DNA of 64,000 bases from Agromyces soli (GCF_022811605.1 NZ_CP094533.1:248001-312000); one strand, 5' to 3'; positions 8,474-16,907 are shown, counted from the first letter of the stretch. Numbers and translations are program-made. Notes: a model not told the origin generated them from the sequence alone.

Positions 8474-9832
8474 TCAGCTGGCGGGCCAGCTGGACTCGAT
8501 GGTGTTCAGGGTGTCCGCGGTGCTCTGCCCCGTGGTCCAGGCGACCATGCCCTTCCAGAAGGAGTCGGCGCCGACCGCACCGGGCATGAGGTCCGAACCG
8601 TCGAAGCGGAACGTCGTCTCGGGGTCCTGCAGGATCTCGATCGACTGCTCGAGCAGCTCGCTCGACGCGTTCTTCGGGTCGAGGCCCTTGTTCGCGCTGA
8701 TGACGCCGCCCAGCTTCACACGGTTGTTCGCCCAGGTGTCGCTGGAGAGGTAGGCGCGCACGGCCTCGACCTCTTCGGCGTCGCGGAAGGCGACCGGGAA
8801 CTCGCCGCCGCCGGTGACCGACAGCGGGTCGTCGGCGTTGGCCGGCGGCATCAGGAAGGCGAAGACGGTGCCGTCGCTCGCGACCGTGTTGGCGTCGCCG
8901 CCGTCCGGGTTCCAGAAGGTCTCGTAGAACGAGGCCTGGTGGTGCAGCGAGCACTGGCCGTCGAGGATCGGGAGCCCGGCGGTCTGGAAGGCCTCGGTGA
9001 CGATCGTCGAGACGTCGCCGATGCCGCCGTTGACCATGTCCGGGTTCTTCAGGATCTCGCCCGCGGCGTCGAAGGCCTCGGCGACCTTCGGGTCGTTGAA
9101 CGGGATGCCGTGGGTGACCCACTGGTCGTACACGTCGGCGCCGTGCAGGCGCAGCATGTAGTCCTCGATCCAGTCGGTGCCCGGCCAGCCGGTGGCGTCG
9201 CCCGACTCGAAGCCGACGCACCAGGGCTTGTGGTCGCCCTCGGACGCGATCTTCTCGGACAGCGCGTTCAGCTCGTCGAGGGTCTTCGGGATCTCGTAGC
9301 CCTTCTCCTCGAACTCGGCCGGCGAGTACCAGATGTAGCCCTTGATGCTCGCCATGAGCGGCGCGGCGTAGAAGGTGCCGTCGTACGTGCCGTACTGCTT
9401 CCAGTCCTCGCTCCAGAACTCGTCGACGTTCGCCTCGACCTCCTGGGACGCGGGGATGAGCCAGCCGCCGTCGGCGAGGCGGCCGAGCAGGCCCGGCTGC
9501 GGCACGATGCCGATGTCGGGGGCGTTGCCGCCCTCGGCGAGCACCGCGATCTGGGCCTCGAACTCGCTCGAGCCCTGGTAGGTGATCTCGATGCCGGTGC
9601 AGGTCTGGAAGTCCTTCCAGGACTCGACCAGGCGGTCGGCCTCGAGGTCGAGGATGGTGCCGCTGATGGACACCTTCTTGCCCTCGAACGTGCCGTACTG
9701 CTCGTAGGGTGCGCAGTCGACGTCGCCGGCGTCCTCGTTGGCGATGTCGCCGGTGCATGCCGTGAGGGTCAGGCCGAGGGCGGCGGCCGCCACGACGGGG
9801 ACCACCAATCGGCGATGACGCGTGAAACGCAT
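8474..9832 (-). CDS. Carbohydrate ABC transporter solute-binding lipoprotein
   Basis: A 452-aa family-1 extracellular solute-binding protein. The first 26 residues are a lipoprotein signal, with RHRR, a hydrophobic core and the lipobox LTAC. The mature protein has the usual two-lobe size. ATG at 9830-9832 follows a GAGGAGAG ribosome site. It is first in the importer operon and is transcribed away from the LacI gene. A promoter (9887-9916) and a palindrome (9868-9879) sit just upstream, so LacI control is very likely. The sugar is probably an alpha- or beta-glucoside or oligosaccharide, but the sequence does not settle it. Confidence 0.9.
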   Translation of the reverse strand: MRFTRHRRLVVPVVAAAALGLTLTACTGDIANEDAGDVDCAPYEQYGTFEGKKVSISGTILDLEADRLVESWKDFQTCTGIEITYQGSSEFEAQIAVLAEGGNAPDIGIVPQPGLLGRLADGGWLIPASQEVEANVDEFWSEDWKQYGTYDGTFYAAPLMASIKGYIWYSPAEFEEKGYEIPKTLDELNALSEKIASEGDHKPWCVGFESGDATGWPGTDWIEDYMLRLHGADVYDQWVTHGIPFNDPKVAEAFDAAGEILKNPDMVNGGIGDVSTIVTEAFQTAGLPILDGQCSLHHQASFYETFWNPDGGDANTVASDGTVFAFLMPPANADDPLSVTGGGEFPVAFRDAEEVEAVRAYLSSDTWANNRVKLGGVISANKGLDPKNASSELLEQSIEILQDPETTFRFDGSDLMPGAVGADSFWKGMVAWTTGQSTADTLNTIESSWPAS

Positions 9833-9867
9833 ATCTCTCTCCTCGTTGAGTGTGGTGCAGGCGGACC

Positions 9868-9879
9868 GGAACCGGTTCC
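9868..9879. promoter_or_regulatory. LacI-type operator 1 (GGAACCGGTTCC)
   Basis: A perfect 12-bp palindrome just downstream of the predicted -10 of the binding-protein promoter, where bound repressor would block initiation. The same core recurs at 10021-10034. The central CG flanked by inverted arms is typical of LacI-family sites. Confidence 0.65.
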
Positions 9880-9886
9880 AGCGACC

Positions 9887-9916
9887 ACCGTAGAGCACGG
9901 TCACACTTCGCCACAA
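9887..9916 (-). promoter_or_regulatory. Predicted promoter of the carbohydrate importer operon
   Basis: Minus-strand -35 TTGTGG (9911-9916), 18-nt spacer, -10 TACGGT (9887-9892). Start of transcription would fall near 9880, directly at operator 1, which supports repression by the adjacent LacI protein. Prediction by eye. Confidence 0.45.
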
Positions 9917-9967
9917 GTGACCGCCTATCACGAAACGGCGACAAGTCACTCCCTGGCCAGCGTTGGG

Positions 9968-9981
9968 TGAGAGCGCTTCCA
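9968..9981. promoter_or_regulatory. LacI-type operator 2, imperfect (TGAGAGCGCTTCCA)
   Basis: Centred on AGCGCT with nearly symmetric arms, in the divergent intergenic region. It differs from the GGAACCGGTTCC sites in its core, so it may bind the same repressor weakly or belong to another LacI-family protein. Confidence 0.4.
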
Positions 9982-10020
9982 CGAAAATGGCCCGTTCGAT
10001 CGGCAAAATGAGATCTCGAC

Positions 10021-10034
10021 TGGAACCGGTTCCA
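10021..10034. promoter_or_regulatory. LacI-type operator 3 (TGGAACCGGTTCCA)
   Basis: A perfect 14-bp palindrome 57 nt before the LacI start codon, sharing the 12-bp core of operator 1 about 150 bp away. The pair flanks both divergent start sites and could support looping and autoregulation. Confidence 0.65.
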
Positions 10035-10090
10035 TCCATGCGCCCCTGGCGAGTATGCTCTGCATCGAATACGCCGAGTGAGGAGCCGCG

Positions 10091-11125
10091 ATGACCGCGA
10101 TCGCCGACGTCGCCCGCCTCGCCGGCGTCTCCAAAGCCACGGCGTCCAGGGCGCTCTCCGGGCGCGGGCACGTCGCCGAGGAGACCCGCCGCCGGGTCGA
10201 GGCGGCCGCCGCCGAGATCGGCTACATCGTCTCGCCCGACGCCGCGAGCCTCGTCACCGGCCGCACGAAGAACATCGGCGTCGTCATCCCCTTCGTGAAC
10301 CGCTGGTTCTTCGGCGAGGTGCTCGAGGGCCTCGAACGCACGCTGCTGAGCGCCGGCTACGACCTCACCCTCTACAACGTCGACGGCGCAGGGCCCGACC
10401 GCGATCGCGTCTTCGAGTTCTTCCTCGCGCGCAAGCGCGTCGACGCGGTCATCGCCGTCGGCGTCGACCTCGCCGAGCGCGAGCTCGCGGCGCTCGAGCG
10501 GCGCGACAAACCCGTCGTCGTGCTCGGCGGCGGCGAGGCCGGCGCGCTCGGCCCCGCCCGGCTGGGCATCGACGACCGGGCGGTCGGGCAGCTCGCCACC
10601 GAGCACCTGCTGCAGCTCGGGCACACCAGGCTCGTGCACCTGGCGGGCGACGGGGCCGCCGCCCGTCCGCTCAGCGTGCAGGGTCTGCGCCGGCACGGCT
10701 ACCTCGACGCGATGTCCGCGGCGGGACTCGCACCGCGCGGCCGGGCCGAGGTCGTCGAGACCGAGATGACGATGCCAGGGGGCTACGAGGCCGCCCTGCA
10801 ACTGCTCGGCCAGCCGGGCCGGCGCCCCACGGCCGTGTTCGCCGCCTCCGACGAGGTGGCGTTCGGGGCCATCCGCGCGGCCGAGCGGCTCGGCATCTCG
10901 GTGCCGCACGATCTCTCGATCGTCGGCGTCGACGGGCACGAGTACGCCGAGATGTTCGGCCTCACCACGGTCGAGCAGTCGCCGAGCGGGCAGGGCCGGG
11001 CCGCCGTCGACCTCGTGCTGCGGCTGCTCGGCGAGGGCGCGGAACCGGACCCGCTGCCCGACTCCGGCGCACCGCTGCCGACCCGCCTGGTGGTGCGCAC
11101 CTCGACGATGCGGGCCCCCCTCTAG
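10091..11125 (+). CDS. LacI family transcriptional regulator of the adjacent importer
   Basis: A 344-aa repressor. The N-terminal helix-turn-helix reads IADVARLAGVSKATASRALS with hinge residues up to about 60. A periplasmic-binding-protein-like sensor domain follows, ending in the usual dimer interface. ATG at 10091 has GAGGAG upstream. It is divergent from the binding-protein/permease operon, with matching palindromes in the 258-nt spacer. That context says it represses the importer until the cognate sugar binds. Confidence 0.92.
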   Translation: MTAIADVARLAGVSKATASRALSGRGHVAEETRRRVEAAAAEIGYIVSPDAASLVTGRTKNIGVVIPFVNRWFFGEVLEGLERTLLSAGYDLTLYNVDGAGPDRDRVFEFFLARKRVDAVIAVGVDLAERELAALERRDKPVVVLGGGEAGALGPARLGIDDRAVGQLATEHLLQLGHTRLVHLAGDGAAARPLSVQGLRRHGYLDAMSAAGLAPRGRAEVVETEMTMPGGYEAALQLLGQPGRRPTAVFAASDEVAFGAIRAAERLGISVPHDLSIVGVDGHEYAEMFGLTTVEQSPSGQGRAAVDLVLRLLGEGAEPDPLPDSGAPLPTRLVVRTSTMRAPL

Positions 11126-11138
11126 CCCGCGGGCGCAT

Positions 11139-11190
11139 GACGTCGCTTTCTGCGGGTGCGGCGGCGCCCGCACCCGCAAATAGTGACGTC
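11139..11190. terminator. Inverted-repeat element with GACGTC ends, bidirectional terminator
   Basis: An 11-bp perfect stem, TGCGGGTGCGG (11151-11161) with 11168-11178, is nested inside near-symmetric outer arms that both carry GACGTC (11139-11144 and 11185-11190). It lies between the convergent LacI and MFS genes. It probably terminates both transcripts and has the look of a REP-type repeat. Confidence 0.55.
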
Positions 11191-11226
11191 TTACGGGGTG
11201 GAGGAGGTGGGGTGGACCGGGCGGGG

Positions 11227-12471
11227 TCAGGCGGCGTCGCCGGCGGTGATCGCCTCGGCCTCGGTGAGCGCGGGCTCCGCCTCGACGCGGTCGACGCGGC
11301 GGAGCGCCCGGTGCCCGAGCACGACGATGACGAGGGCGACCGCGACCGAGCCGGCCGCCGCGTAGTAGGGCGCGTCCGGGGCGATCAGGTGGGCGAGCTC
11401 CGCCGCGGCGGGCGGGGCGACCGCACCGCCGAGGAAGCGCACCGCCGAGTACGCGCTCGAGGCGACCGAGCGCTGGAGGTCGGTCGCCTCCATCACGCAC
11501 TCGGTGAGCACCGTGTTCAGCACGCCGAGCACGAGGCCGCCGATCACGATGCAGACGACGAGCGCCGTCGGGTTCGCGATCACGAGGCCCGCGGCGACGA
11601 GGTCGACGGCGAGCAGCGGCAGTGCGATCCACAGCACGCGGGTGCGCGGCATCCGCGCCGTCAGCAGGGGCGCCACGAACACCGAGGTCACCGCGAGCGC
11701 GAGCCCCCAGCCGAAGAAGGTGAAGCCGAGTCCGAGCGCGTCGAAGCCCAGCGGGAAGGGCGAGTACGCGAGCAGCACGAAGAAGCCGATGTTGTAGAAC
11801 AGCGCGGCGGCGGCGAGCACCGCGAGCGCGGGCTGCCGCAGCGCCCGGATGGGCGCGGAGAGCTTCGTCGGCACGGGCTTCTCGGCATCCCGCTCCGGCC
11901 GCAGGAACGCGACGATCGCGATGAAGCCGACCGCCATGAGCGCGGCGGTGCCGAAGAAGGGGCCGCGCCAGCTCAGGTGGCCGAGCAGCCCCCCGAGGAG
12001 CGGGCCGATCGCGATGCCGAGGCCGAGCGCGGCCTCGTAGAGGATGATCGCCGAGCCCGTGCCGCCGGACGCGGCGCCGACGATCGTCGCGAGCGCGGTC
12101 GAGATGAAGAGCGCGTTGCCGAGGCCCCAGCCGGCGCGGAAGCCGATGACCGACTCGACGTTCTGCGACAGCCCGGCGGCCGCCGCGAAGATCACGATGA
12201 GGCCGAGTCCGATGAGCAGCGTCTTCTTCGCGCCGATGCGGCTCGAGAGCCAGCTCGTGCCGAGCATGGCGAGGCCGGTGATGAGCAGGTAGCTCGTGAA
12301 GAGCATCTCGGTCTCGGTGGGCGTCGCCTGCAGGCTCTCGGCGATGGCCGGCAGGATGGGGTCGACGAGGCCGATGCCCATGAAGGCGATGACGCAGGCG
12401 AACGCGACCGCCCACACCGCCTTCGGCTGCTTGAGGATGGACCCGGATGTCTCGTGCGAGCCGTGGCTCAT
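11227..12471 (-). CDS. MFS efflux transporter (DHA1-like)
   Basis: A 414-aa, 12-helix major facilitator. It opens with MSHGSHETSG and then GIGLVDPILPAIAESL, the helix-1 pattern of drug:H+ antiporters. SSRIGAKKTLLIG is motif A in the helix 2-3 loop. Its start overlaps the stop of the MarR gene by 4 nt (ATGA), so regulator and pump form one transcript. A MarR-controlled pump usually handles a toxic small molecule, but the substrate is unknown. Confidence 0.88.
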   Translation of the reverse strand: MSHGSHETSGSILKQPKAVWAVAFACVIAFMGIGLVDPILPAIAESLQATPTETEMLFTSYLLITGLAMLGTSWLSSRIGAKKTLLIGLGLIVIFAAAAGLSQNVESVIGFRAGWGLGNALFISTALATIVGAASGGTGSAIILYEAALGLGIAIGPLLGGLLGHLSWRGPFFGTAALMAVGFIAIVAFLRPERDAEKPVPTKLSAPIRALRQPALAVLAAAALFYNIGFFVLLAYSPFPLGFDALGLGFTFFGWGLALAVTSVFVAPLLTARMPRTRVLWIALPLLAVDLVAAGLVIANPTALVVCIVIGGLVLGVLNTVLTECVMEATDLQRSVASSAYSAVRFLGGAVAPPAAAELAHLIAPDAPYYAAAGSVAVALVIVVLGHRALRRVDRVEAEPALTEAEAITAGDAA

Positions 12472-12932
12472 TCGTGCTCCTTGCTGCGGCCGAGGGTGGC
12501 GTCGGCCCGATCGAGGCCGGCCTGCAGCACCGCGACGGTGCGCTCCAGGGCGGCGAGGTCTTCGTCGGAGAGCTCGGGGAACATCGGCGTGATGGTCGCC
12601 GTGAGCTCGTCGCGCCACGCGTCGAGCGCCGTGAGCCCGGCCGGCTCGGCGGCGACGCGCAGGGCGCGGCCGTCGTCGGGGTCGGGCGTGCGGCGCACCC
12701 AGCCGCGCTCCTCGAGCGCGTTGACGAGCTTCGTCATGGTCGGCTGGGTGACCCTGCTGACCCTGGCGAGCTCGCCGAGGCGCAGCGGGCCGAGGTCTCG
12801 GAGCACGCCGAGGGTGCGCCAGACGGCGGGCGACTCCTCGCTGCCGGTCGCGGTCGCCGCGACGCGGACGAGCCGGCTGTTCGCCGACACGAGCGCGCCG
12901 ATGAGGGCGGGCAGGTCGTGGTCGCGTGGCAT
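12468..12932 (-). CDS. MarR family regulator of the adjacent MFS pump
   Basis: A 154-aa winged-helix regulator. The recognition region is LARVSRVTQPTMTKLVNALEERGWV, followed by the wing DPDDGRALRV. ATG at 12930-12932 is chosen; a GTG two codons earlier (12936-12938) is equally possible. A palindrome centred on ATAGCTTGGCTAT lies 10-31 nt upstream and would overlap the promoter. This predicts autorepression of the marR-MFS operon relieved by ligand. Confidence 0.88.
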   Translation of the reverse strand: MPRDHDLPALIGALVSANSRLVRVAATATGSEESPAVWRTLGVLRDLGPLRLGELARVSRVTQPTMTKLVNALEERGWVRRTPDPDDGRALRVAAEPAGLTALDAWRDELTATITPMFPELSDEDLAALERTVAVLQAGLDRADATLGRSKEHE

Positions 12933-12941
12933 GCGCACCAG

Positions 12942-12963
12942 TATACATAGCTTGGCTATATAT
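12942..12963. promoter_or_regulatory. MarR-type operator
   Basis: An AT-rich island of 22 bp in otherwise GC-rich DNA, with the inverted repeat ATAGC-TTG-GCTAT at 12947-12959. It sits directly upstream of the marR start codon. The half-site spacing and the TATA-like flanks suit a MarR dimer site overlapping the -10 region. Confidence 0.6.
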
Positions 12964-13049
12964 CTGCGAGGCTGCCCACGAAATCCCCACCGACCCGCGA
13001 GAATAGGAGGGCTGCGCGCGAGCGCCGCGACGCAGACGAAAGGGCGCAG

Positions 13050-13829
13050 ATGGGCACCAGCTACCTCGAACAGCCGCTGCTCACCTCACCCGGCCAGCCG
13101 CTGCGCGTGGCCGTCTACTCGCGGATCGCGCACGGAATCCGCACCGGGGTGTTCCCGCTCGGCACGGCACTCCCCCGCGAGACCGAGCTCGGCACCTCGC
13201 TCGGCGTCAGCCGCACCGTCGTCCGCGAGGCGCTCATGCTGCTCGAGGAGGACGGCCTGATCAGCACCAGACGGGGCGTCGGCCGCTTCGTCGCCGACGC
13301 CGTGCCGCACGCGGGGCTCGAGGAGTTCCGGCCGCTCGACCTCGTGCTCGCCGAGCCAGGCGCCACCGTCGAGCTGCGGCACGTCGAGCTCACCCAGCAG
13401 ACCGCGACGGACTTCGTCTCGACGTACCTGCAGCTCGCCGACGACGCGCGGTTCTGGTTCCGCGAGTCGATCGCCTCCCGCGACGGGGAGCCGATCGCCG
13501 TCGTGCAGGAGTACCTGCCCGTGGGCGACGACCGTGCCGGCTTCGGCGCCGCGGTCGAGGCGGCCCTCCCCGACATCGACGAGGCCCACTCGACCGTGCT
13601 GATGCGCATCATCGACCGCACCGGGCTCGCCTTCGTCACCGGCGTCTGCCGCATCGGCGTGAGCGTCGCCGGTGCGACACGCGCGAAGCAGCTCGAGCTG
13701 AAGGCTGCCGACCCGGTCATGCTGCTCACGCAGACGGCCGACCTCGACGGCCGACCCGCCTACCTCGCGAAGGTCATCGTCGCGCCCTCGGTCGGGCACC
13801 TCGCGGTGCGGCAGTCCTCGGGCGGCTGA
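13050..13829 (+). CDS. GntR family regulator, HutC/UTRA subfamily
   Basis: A 259-aa regulator. The winged helix (residues 15-85) contains LPRETELGTSLGVSRTVVREALMLLEEDGLI. A UTRA effector domain covers the remainder, with WFRESIASRDGEPIAVVQEYLP as its typical central strand. It is convergent with the adenosine deaminase/uridine phosphorylase/BMP operon. The GTAT...ATAC palindrome at 16908-16921 suits a GntR protein, so control of nucleoside salvage is a reasonable inference. Confidence 0.85.
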   Translation: MGTSYLEQPLLTSPGQPLRVAVYSRIAHGIRTGVFPLGTALPRETELGTSLGVSRTVVREALMLLEEDGLISTRRGVGRFVADAVPHAGLEEFRPLDLVLAEPGATVELRHVELTQQTATDFVSTYLQLADDARFWFRESIASRDGEPIAVVQEYLPVGDDRAGFGAAVEAALPDIDEAHSTVLMRIIDRTGLAFVTGVCRIGVSVAGATRAKQLELKAADPVMLLTQTADLDGRPAYLAKVIVAPSVGHLAVRQSSGG

Positions 13830-13874
13830 GGGCGCCGAGCACGGCGCGGGCCGCGGCGGCGGCGGCGCCGCGGG

Positions 13875-14846
13875 TCAGGCCTCGAGCCGCGCCTCGAGCG
13901 CGCGCCGCACGGCCGGCTCCAGGAAGGCGGCGTCGACGCTCGCCCGATCGAGCGCGTCGAGCGCCGCGGCATCCCAGGCGAGCTCCTCGACGAGCACCCG
14001 GCGCTCGGCCGCGAGGTCGGAGCCCGTCTGCATCGGGTTGTCGTCGCCGAGCACGAGCCGGACCCCTGCTCGCCGCATCGCCGTGCCGGGGTGATCGGCG
14101 ACCCGGCCGATCGCGCCGGTGAAGTGGTTCGAGGTCGGGCAGATCTCGACGACGAGGCCGGCATCGGCCGCGCGGGCGAGCTCGACCGCGTCGTCGACGA
14201 GGTGCGCGCCGTGCCCGATGCGGCTGACTCCGAGCCACCGGACCGCGTCGGCCACCGCCGCCGCCTCGCCCGCCTCCGCGGCGTGGCAGGTGAGCCCGAG
14301 GCCCGCGGCGGCGGCGACGCCGAACGCCGGTGCGTGCACGTCGTGCCGAGGGAAGCGCGACTCGTCGCCCGCGAGGTCGAAGCCGCAGACGACCTCGCCG
14401 GCGGCCGCGGCGGCCGCACGCGCGACGGCGAGGTTCGTCGCCTCGTCGTGGTGGCGCAGGACGGCGACCACCGCGCCCGACGGCATCCCGCTCGCGGCGC
14501 TGCCCGCGGCCATCCCCCGGGCGACCGCGGCGACGACCTCGGCGAGGCCCCGGTCGTCGTCGGCGTGGGTGGCCGGCCCGAAGCGCAGCTCCAGGTAGTC
14601 CTGACCGCCCGCCGCGGCATCCTCGACCGCCTCTCTGGCGATCCGCTCGATCGCGTCGAGCCGACGGAAGAAGGGGTAGCTCGCGGCGACCTTCTCCAGA
14701 TACGCGGTGAGATCCGCCGGCCCGTCGAGCCGGAGCGCCCGCGCCCAGCCGGCGGGCGGCTCCGGCACGCCGGCCTCCCGGGCGAGCGACGCGGCCGTCT
14801 CCGGCCGCAGCCACCCCTCGAGGTGGCTGTGCAGGTTGATGAGCAT
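13875..14846 (-). CDS. Adenosine deaminase family protein
   Basis: A 323-aa TIM-barrel metal-dependent deaminase that would convert adenosine to inosine and ammonia. Visible motifs are NLHSHLEGW (metal-binding HxH), GFDLAGDE, HAAEAGE where HAGE is usual, GHGAHL, CPTSNHF, and LGDDNPM where the usual form is (S/T)DDP. The metal and catalytic residues appear present, but the HAGE and DDP deviations leave room for a related purine substrate. It lies 11 nt downstream of the uridine phosphorylase gene in the same operon. Confidence 0.83.
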   Translation of the reverse strand: MLINLHSHLEGWLRPETAASLAREAGVPEPPAGWARALRLDGPADLTAYLEKVAASYPFFRRLDAIERIAREAVEDAAAGGQDYLELRFGPATHADDDRGLAEVVAAVARGMAAGSAASGMPSGAVVAVLRHHDEATNLAVARAAAAAAGEVVCGFDLAGDESRFPRHDVHAPAFGVAAAAGLGLTCHAAEAGEAAAVADAVRWLGVSRIGHGAHLVDDAVELARAADAGLVVEICPTSNHFTGAIGRVADHPGTAMRRAGVRLVLGDDNPMQTGSDLAAERRVLVEELAWDAAALDALDRASVDAAFLEPAVRRALEARLEA

Positions 14847-14857
14847 CGGTCCGCGGC

Positions 14858-15652
14858 TCAGAGCTCGAGTCGCACGGCAGTCTCGAGCGCGGCCTCGATG
14901 CTGCGCATCCAACCCTCCTTCAGGGCCTCCTTGACGCCCGAGTAGAGGCTCGTCCCGTCGTAGAGGTTGCTCGAGGTGGAGCAGATCATGCCGGCCCGGA
15001 CGCCACGCAGCCGCGCGACGACGAAGATCGCCGAGGCCTCCATCTCGACGTTGGTGACGCCGAGCTCGTGGAGCGTCGAGATCCACTCCGGGGTCTCCGC
15101 GTAGAAGGCGTCGTCGCTCACGCTGATGCCGCTGTGCACCTTCGCCGACGTGCCCTCGGTGAGCTCCCGCGCGGTGCGGGCGAGCTCGGCGGTGATGCCG
15201 AGGTCGGGCACGGCCGGGTACCCGGTCATCGCGTACGCCGCGGTCGTGCCGTCGTTGCGGAGCGAGCCCTCGCTCACGAGCAGGTCGCCCGGCGCGATGC
15301 CTGCCTGCAGCCCGGCCGAGGAGCCGACGCGGATGAAGGAGGTCACCCCCACCCGGACGAGCTCCTCGACCGCGATCGCCGCGGAGGGGCAGCCCATGCC
15401 CGTCGAGGTCGCCGTGATCCGCCGGCCCTTGTAGTCGCCCGTCATCGTGAGGTGCTCGCGCTGGTGCGCGACCGTGCGCACGTCGGTGAGGAACTCGGCG
15501 ATCATCGGCACCCGGAAGGGATCGCCGGGCAGCAGCGCCACCGTCGAAACCTCGCCGGGGGCGACCCCGATGTGGTACTGGCGTTCGCCGATCCCGGCGC
15601 TGGCCTTGTCGACGGCGGTGGTGGACTCGGCGGTGGAGGTGGTCGTGGTCAT
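14858..15652 (-). CDS. Uridine phosphorylase-like nucleoside phosphorylase
   Basis: A 264-aa PNP/UDP-1 family enzyme that splits nucleosides with phosphate to base and ribose-1-phosphate. It shows the phosphate-binding LLPGDPFRVPMIAEF, the STGMGCPSAAIAVEEL segment and the ribose-binding NVEMEASAIF. The first 20 or so residues are a low-complexity Thr/Ser/Ala extension. Sequence alone does not separate uridine from purine specificity with certainty. Co-transcription with a deaminase and a nucleoside-type lipoprotein supports nucleoside catabolism. Confidence 0.82.
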   Translation of the reverse strand: MTTTTSTAESTTAVDKASAGIGERQYHIGVAPGEVSTVALLPGDPFRVPMIAEFLTDVRTVAHQREHLTMTGDYKGRRITATSTGMGCPSAAIAVEELVRVGVTSFIRVGSSAGLQAGIAPGDLLVSEGSLRNDGTTAAYAMTGYPAVPDLGITAELARTARELTEGTSAKVHSGISVSDDAFYAETPEWISTLHELGVTNVEMEASAIFVVARLRGVRAGMICSTSSNLYDGTSLYSGVKEALKEGWMRSIEAALETAVRLEL

Positions 15653-15734
15653 CGTGGCGCGGGCCTTTCATTCGGGTGCGCGGGGTGCGCGGAGTGCGCG
15701 GGCAGAGGACGCGCGGGGAGCGCGATCGGCGACG

Positions 15735-15756
15735 GAGCGGGGCGGATGGCCCGCTC
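15735..15756 (-). terminator. Short hairpin at the stop codon of the BMP lipoprotein gene
   Basis: GAGCGGG (15735-15741) pairs with CCCGCTC (15750-15756) around GCGGATGG and overlaps the stop codon. It sits in the 102-nt gap before the phosphorylase gene. It is a weak attenuator or 3'-stabiliser candidate in the same position as those after the other binding-protein genes. Confidence 0.4.
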
Positions 15757-16858
15757 AGGCCTTCGGGGAGGAGGGCGACTCGACGACGAACTCGCCGGAG
15801 ACGATCTGCTGGCGCAGCTCCTCGACCTCGTCGAGCAGGGCCGGGTCGATGCGCGACTCCCAGTCGTGCGTCGGCGCGATGCCGACACCCTCGTTCTCGA
15901 GCGTGCCGATGTAGGGGGTGCTCGAGAAGTCGCCGTCGGCCGCCGCGAGGGTGACCTCCTCGGCCGCGGTGGTGAGGTTCTTCAGCACCGAGGTCAGGTA
16001 GTACTGGCGGAACTTCGGCACGGCGTCGTAGACGTCGCCGTTCACGCCGATGATCGCCAGGTCGGTGCCGCGCTCCTCGGCGACGGCGGCGCTCGCCTCG
16101 AAGAGGCGTCCCGCGACGGGCATGACGACGTCGGCGCCCTGGTCGAGCAGACCCTCGGTGAGGGTGCGCGCCTTGATCTGGTCGTCGAAGCCGCCGACGA
16201 AGAGGCCGTTCTGGGCGGCCTTGTCCCAGCCGAGCACCTTGACATCGGTGCCGTGGGTCTCGTTGTAGTGCGCGACGCCGTCGGCGAAGCCGTCCATGAA
16301 CACGGTGACCGAGGGGAACGGCATGCCGCCGTAGGTGCCGACCGCGCCCGTCTTCGTGACGCCCGCGGCGAGGTACCCGGCGAGGGCCGCGGCCTGGGCG
16401 GTGTCGAACAGCACGGGCTTGACGTTGTCGAGCGTGAGCGGGGCGCCCTCGGCGTCGGTCACGGTGCTGTCGATGAGCGCGAAGTCGACCTCCGGGGCCT
16501 GCTGCGCGGCGTCCCTGGTGGCGTTCGCGAGGGCGAAGCCGACCGTGACGATGAAGTCGCAGTCCTGCTCGACGAGGCCCTGGATGTTGCCCGCGTACTG
16601 GTCCTCGGTGTTCGAGTCGGCGGTGAGCACCTTCGTGCCGAGCTCGTCGGCGGCGGCCTTCACGCCCTCGTAGGTGAGCTGGTTGAAGTCCTTGTCGTCG
16701 AAGCCGGTGATGTCGGAGACGGCGCAGGGGGTGAAGTCGCTCGCGGCGGCCGCATCGTCGCTCGACGTCGGCGCAGCGCCGCAGCCGGTGAGGAGCAGTG
16801 CGACGGCGCCGACGGTCAGGCCGGCGGCGAGCAGGGGTCGGGGGAAGCTTCGCATCAT
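15755..16858 (-). CDS. BMP family nucleoside-type substrate-binding lipoprotein
   Basis: A 367-aa basic-membrane-protein (PnrA/Med) family lipoprotein. The signal peptide ends in the lipobox LTGC (about residue 26). The fold is carried by DITGFDDKDFNQLTYEGVKAA and later GTYGGMPFPSVTVFMDGFADGV, both characteristic of the family. Family members bind purine or pyrimidine nucleosides for an ABC importer. The next two genes degrade nucleosides. No ATPase or permease for it is in the window, so those are elsewhere. ATG at 16856-16858 follows AGGACG; the adjacent second ATG is an alternative. Confidence 0.88.
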   Translation of the reverse strand: MMRSFPRPLLAAGLTVGAVALLLTGCGAAPTSSDDAAAASDFTPCAVSDITGFDDKDFNQLTYEGVKAAADELGTKVLTADSNTEDQYAGNIQGLVEQDCDFIVTVGFALANATRDAAQQAPEVDFALIDSTVTDAEGAPLTLDNVKPVLFDTAQAAALAGYLAAGVTKTGAVGTYGGMPFPSVTVFMDGFADGVAHYNETHGTDVKVLGWDKAAQNGLFVGGFDDQIKARTLTEGLLDQGADVVMPVAGRLFEASAAVAEERGTDLAIIGVNGDVYDAVPKFRQYYLTSVLKNLTTAAEEVTLAAADGDFSSTPYIGTLENEGVGIAPTHDWESRIDPALLDEVEELRQQIVSGEFVVESPSSPKA

Positions 16859-16907
16859 GACGTCCTTGTCTGGGGGCGGAGGACGCGGGGCACTCGCTCC
16901 CCGCGCA

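Noticed and set aside
8474..12415. A 1313-codon minus-strand frame
   Set aside because: Only the 3' part is the sugar-binding lipoprotein. The rest is antisense to the LacI gene and an off-frame reading of the MFS gene.
10078..13260. A 1060-codon plus-strand frame
   Set aside because: It is off-frame in the LacI gene and antisense to the MFS and MarR genes, with no recognisable motif.
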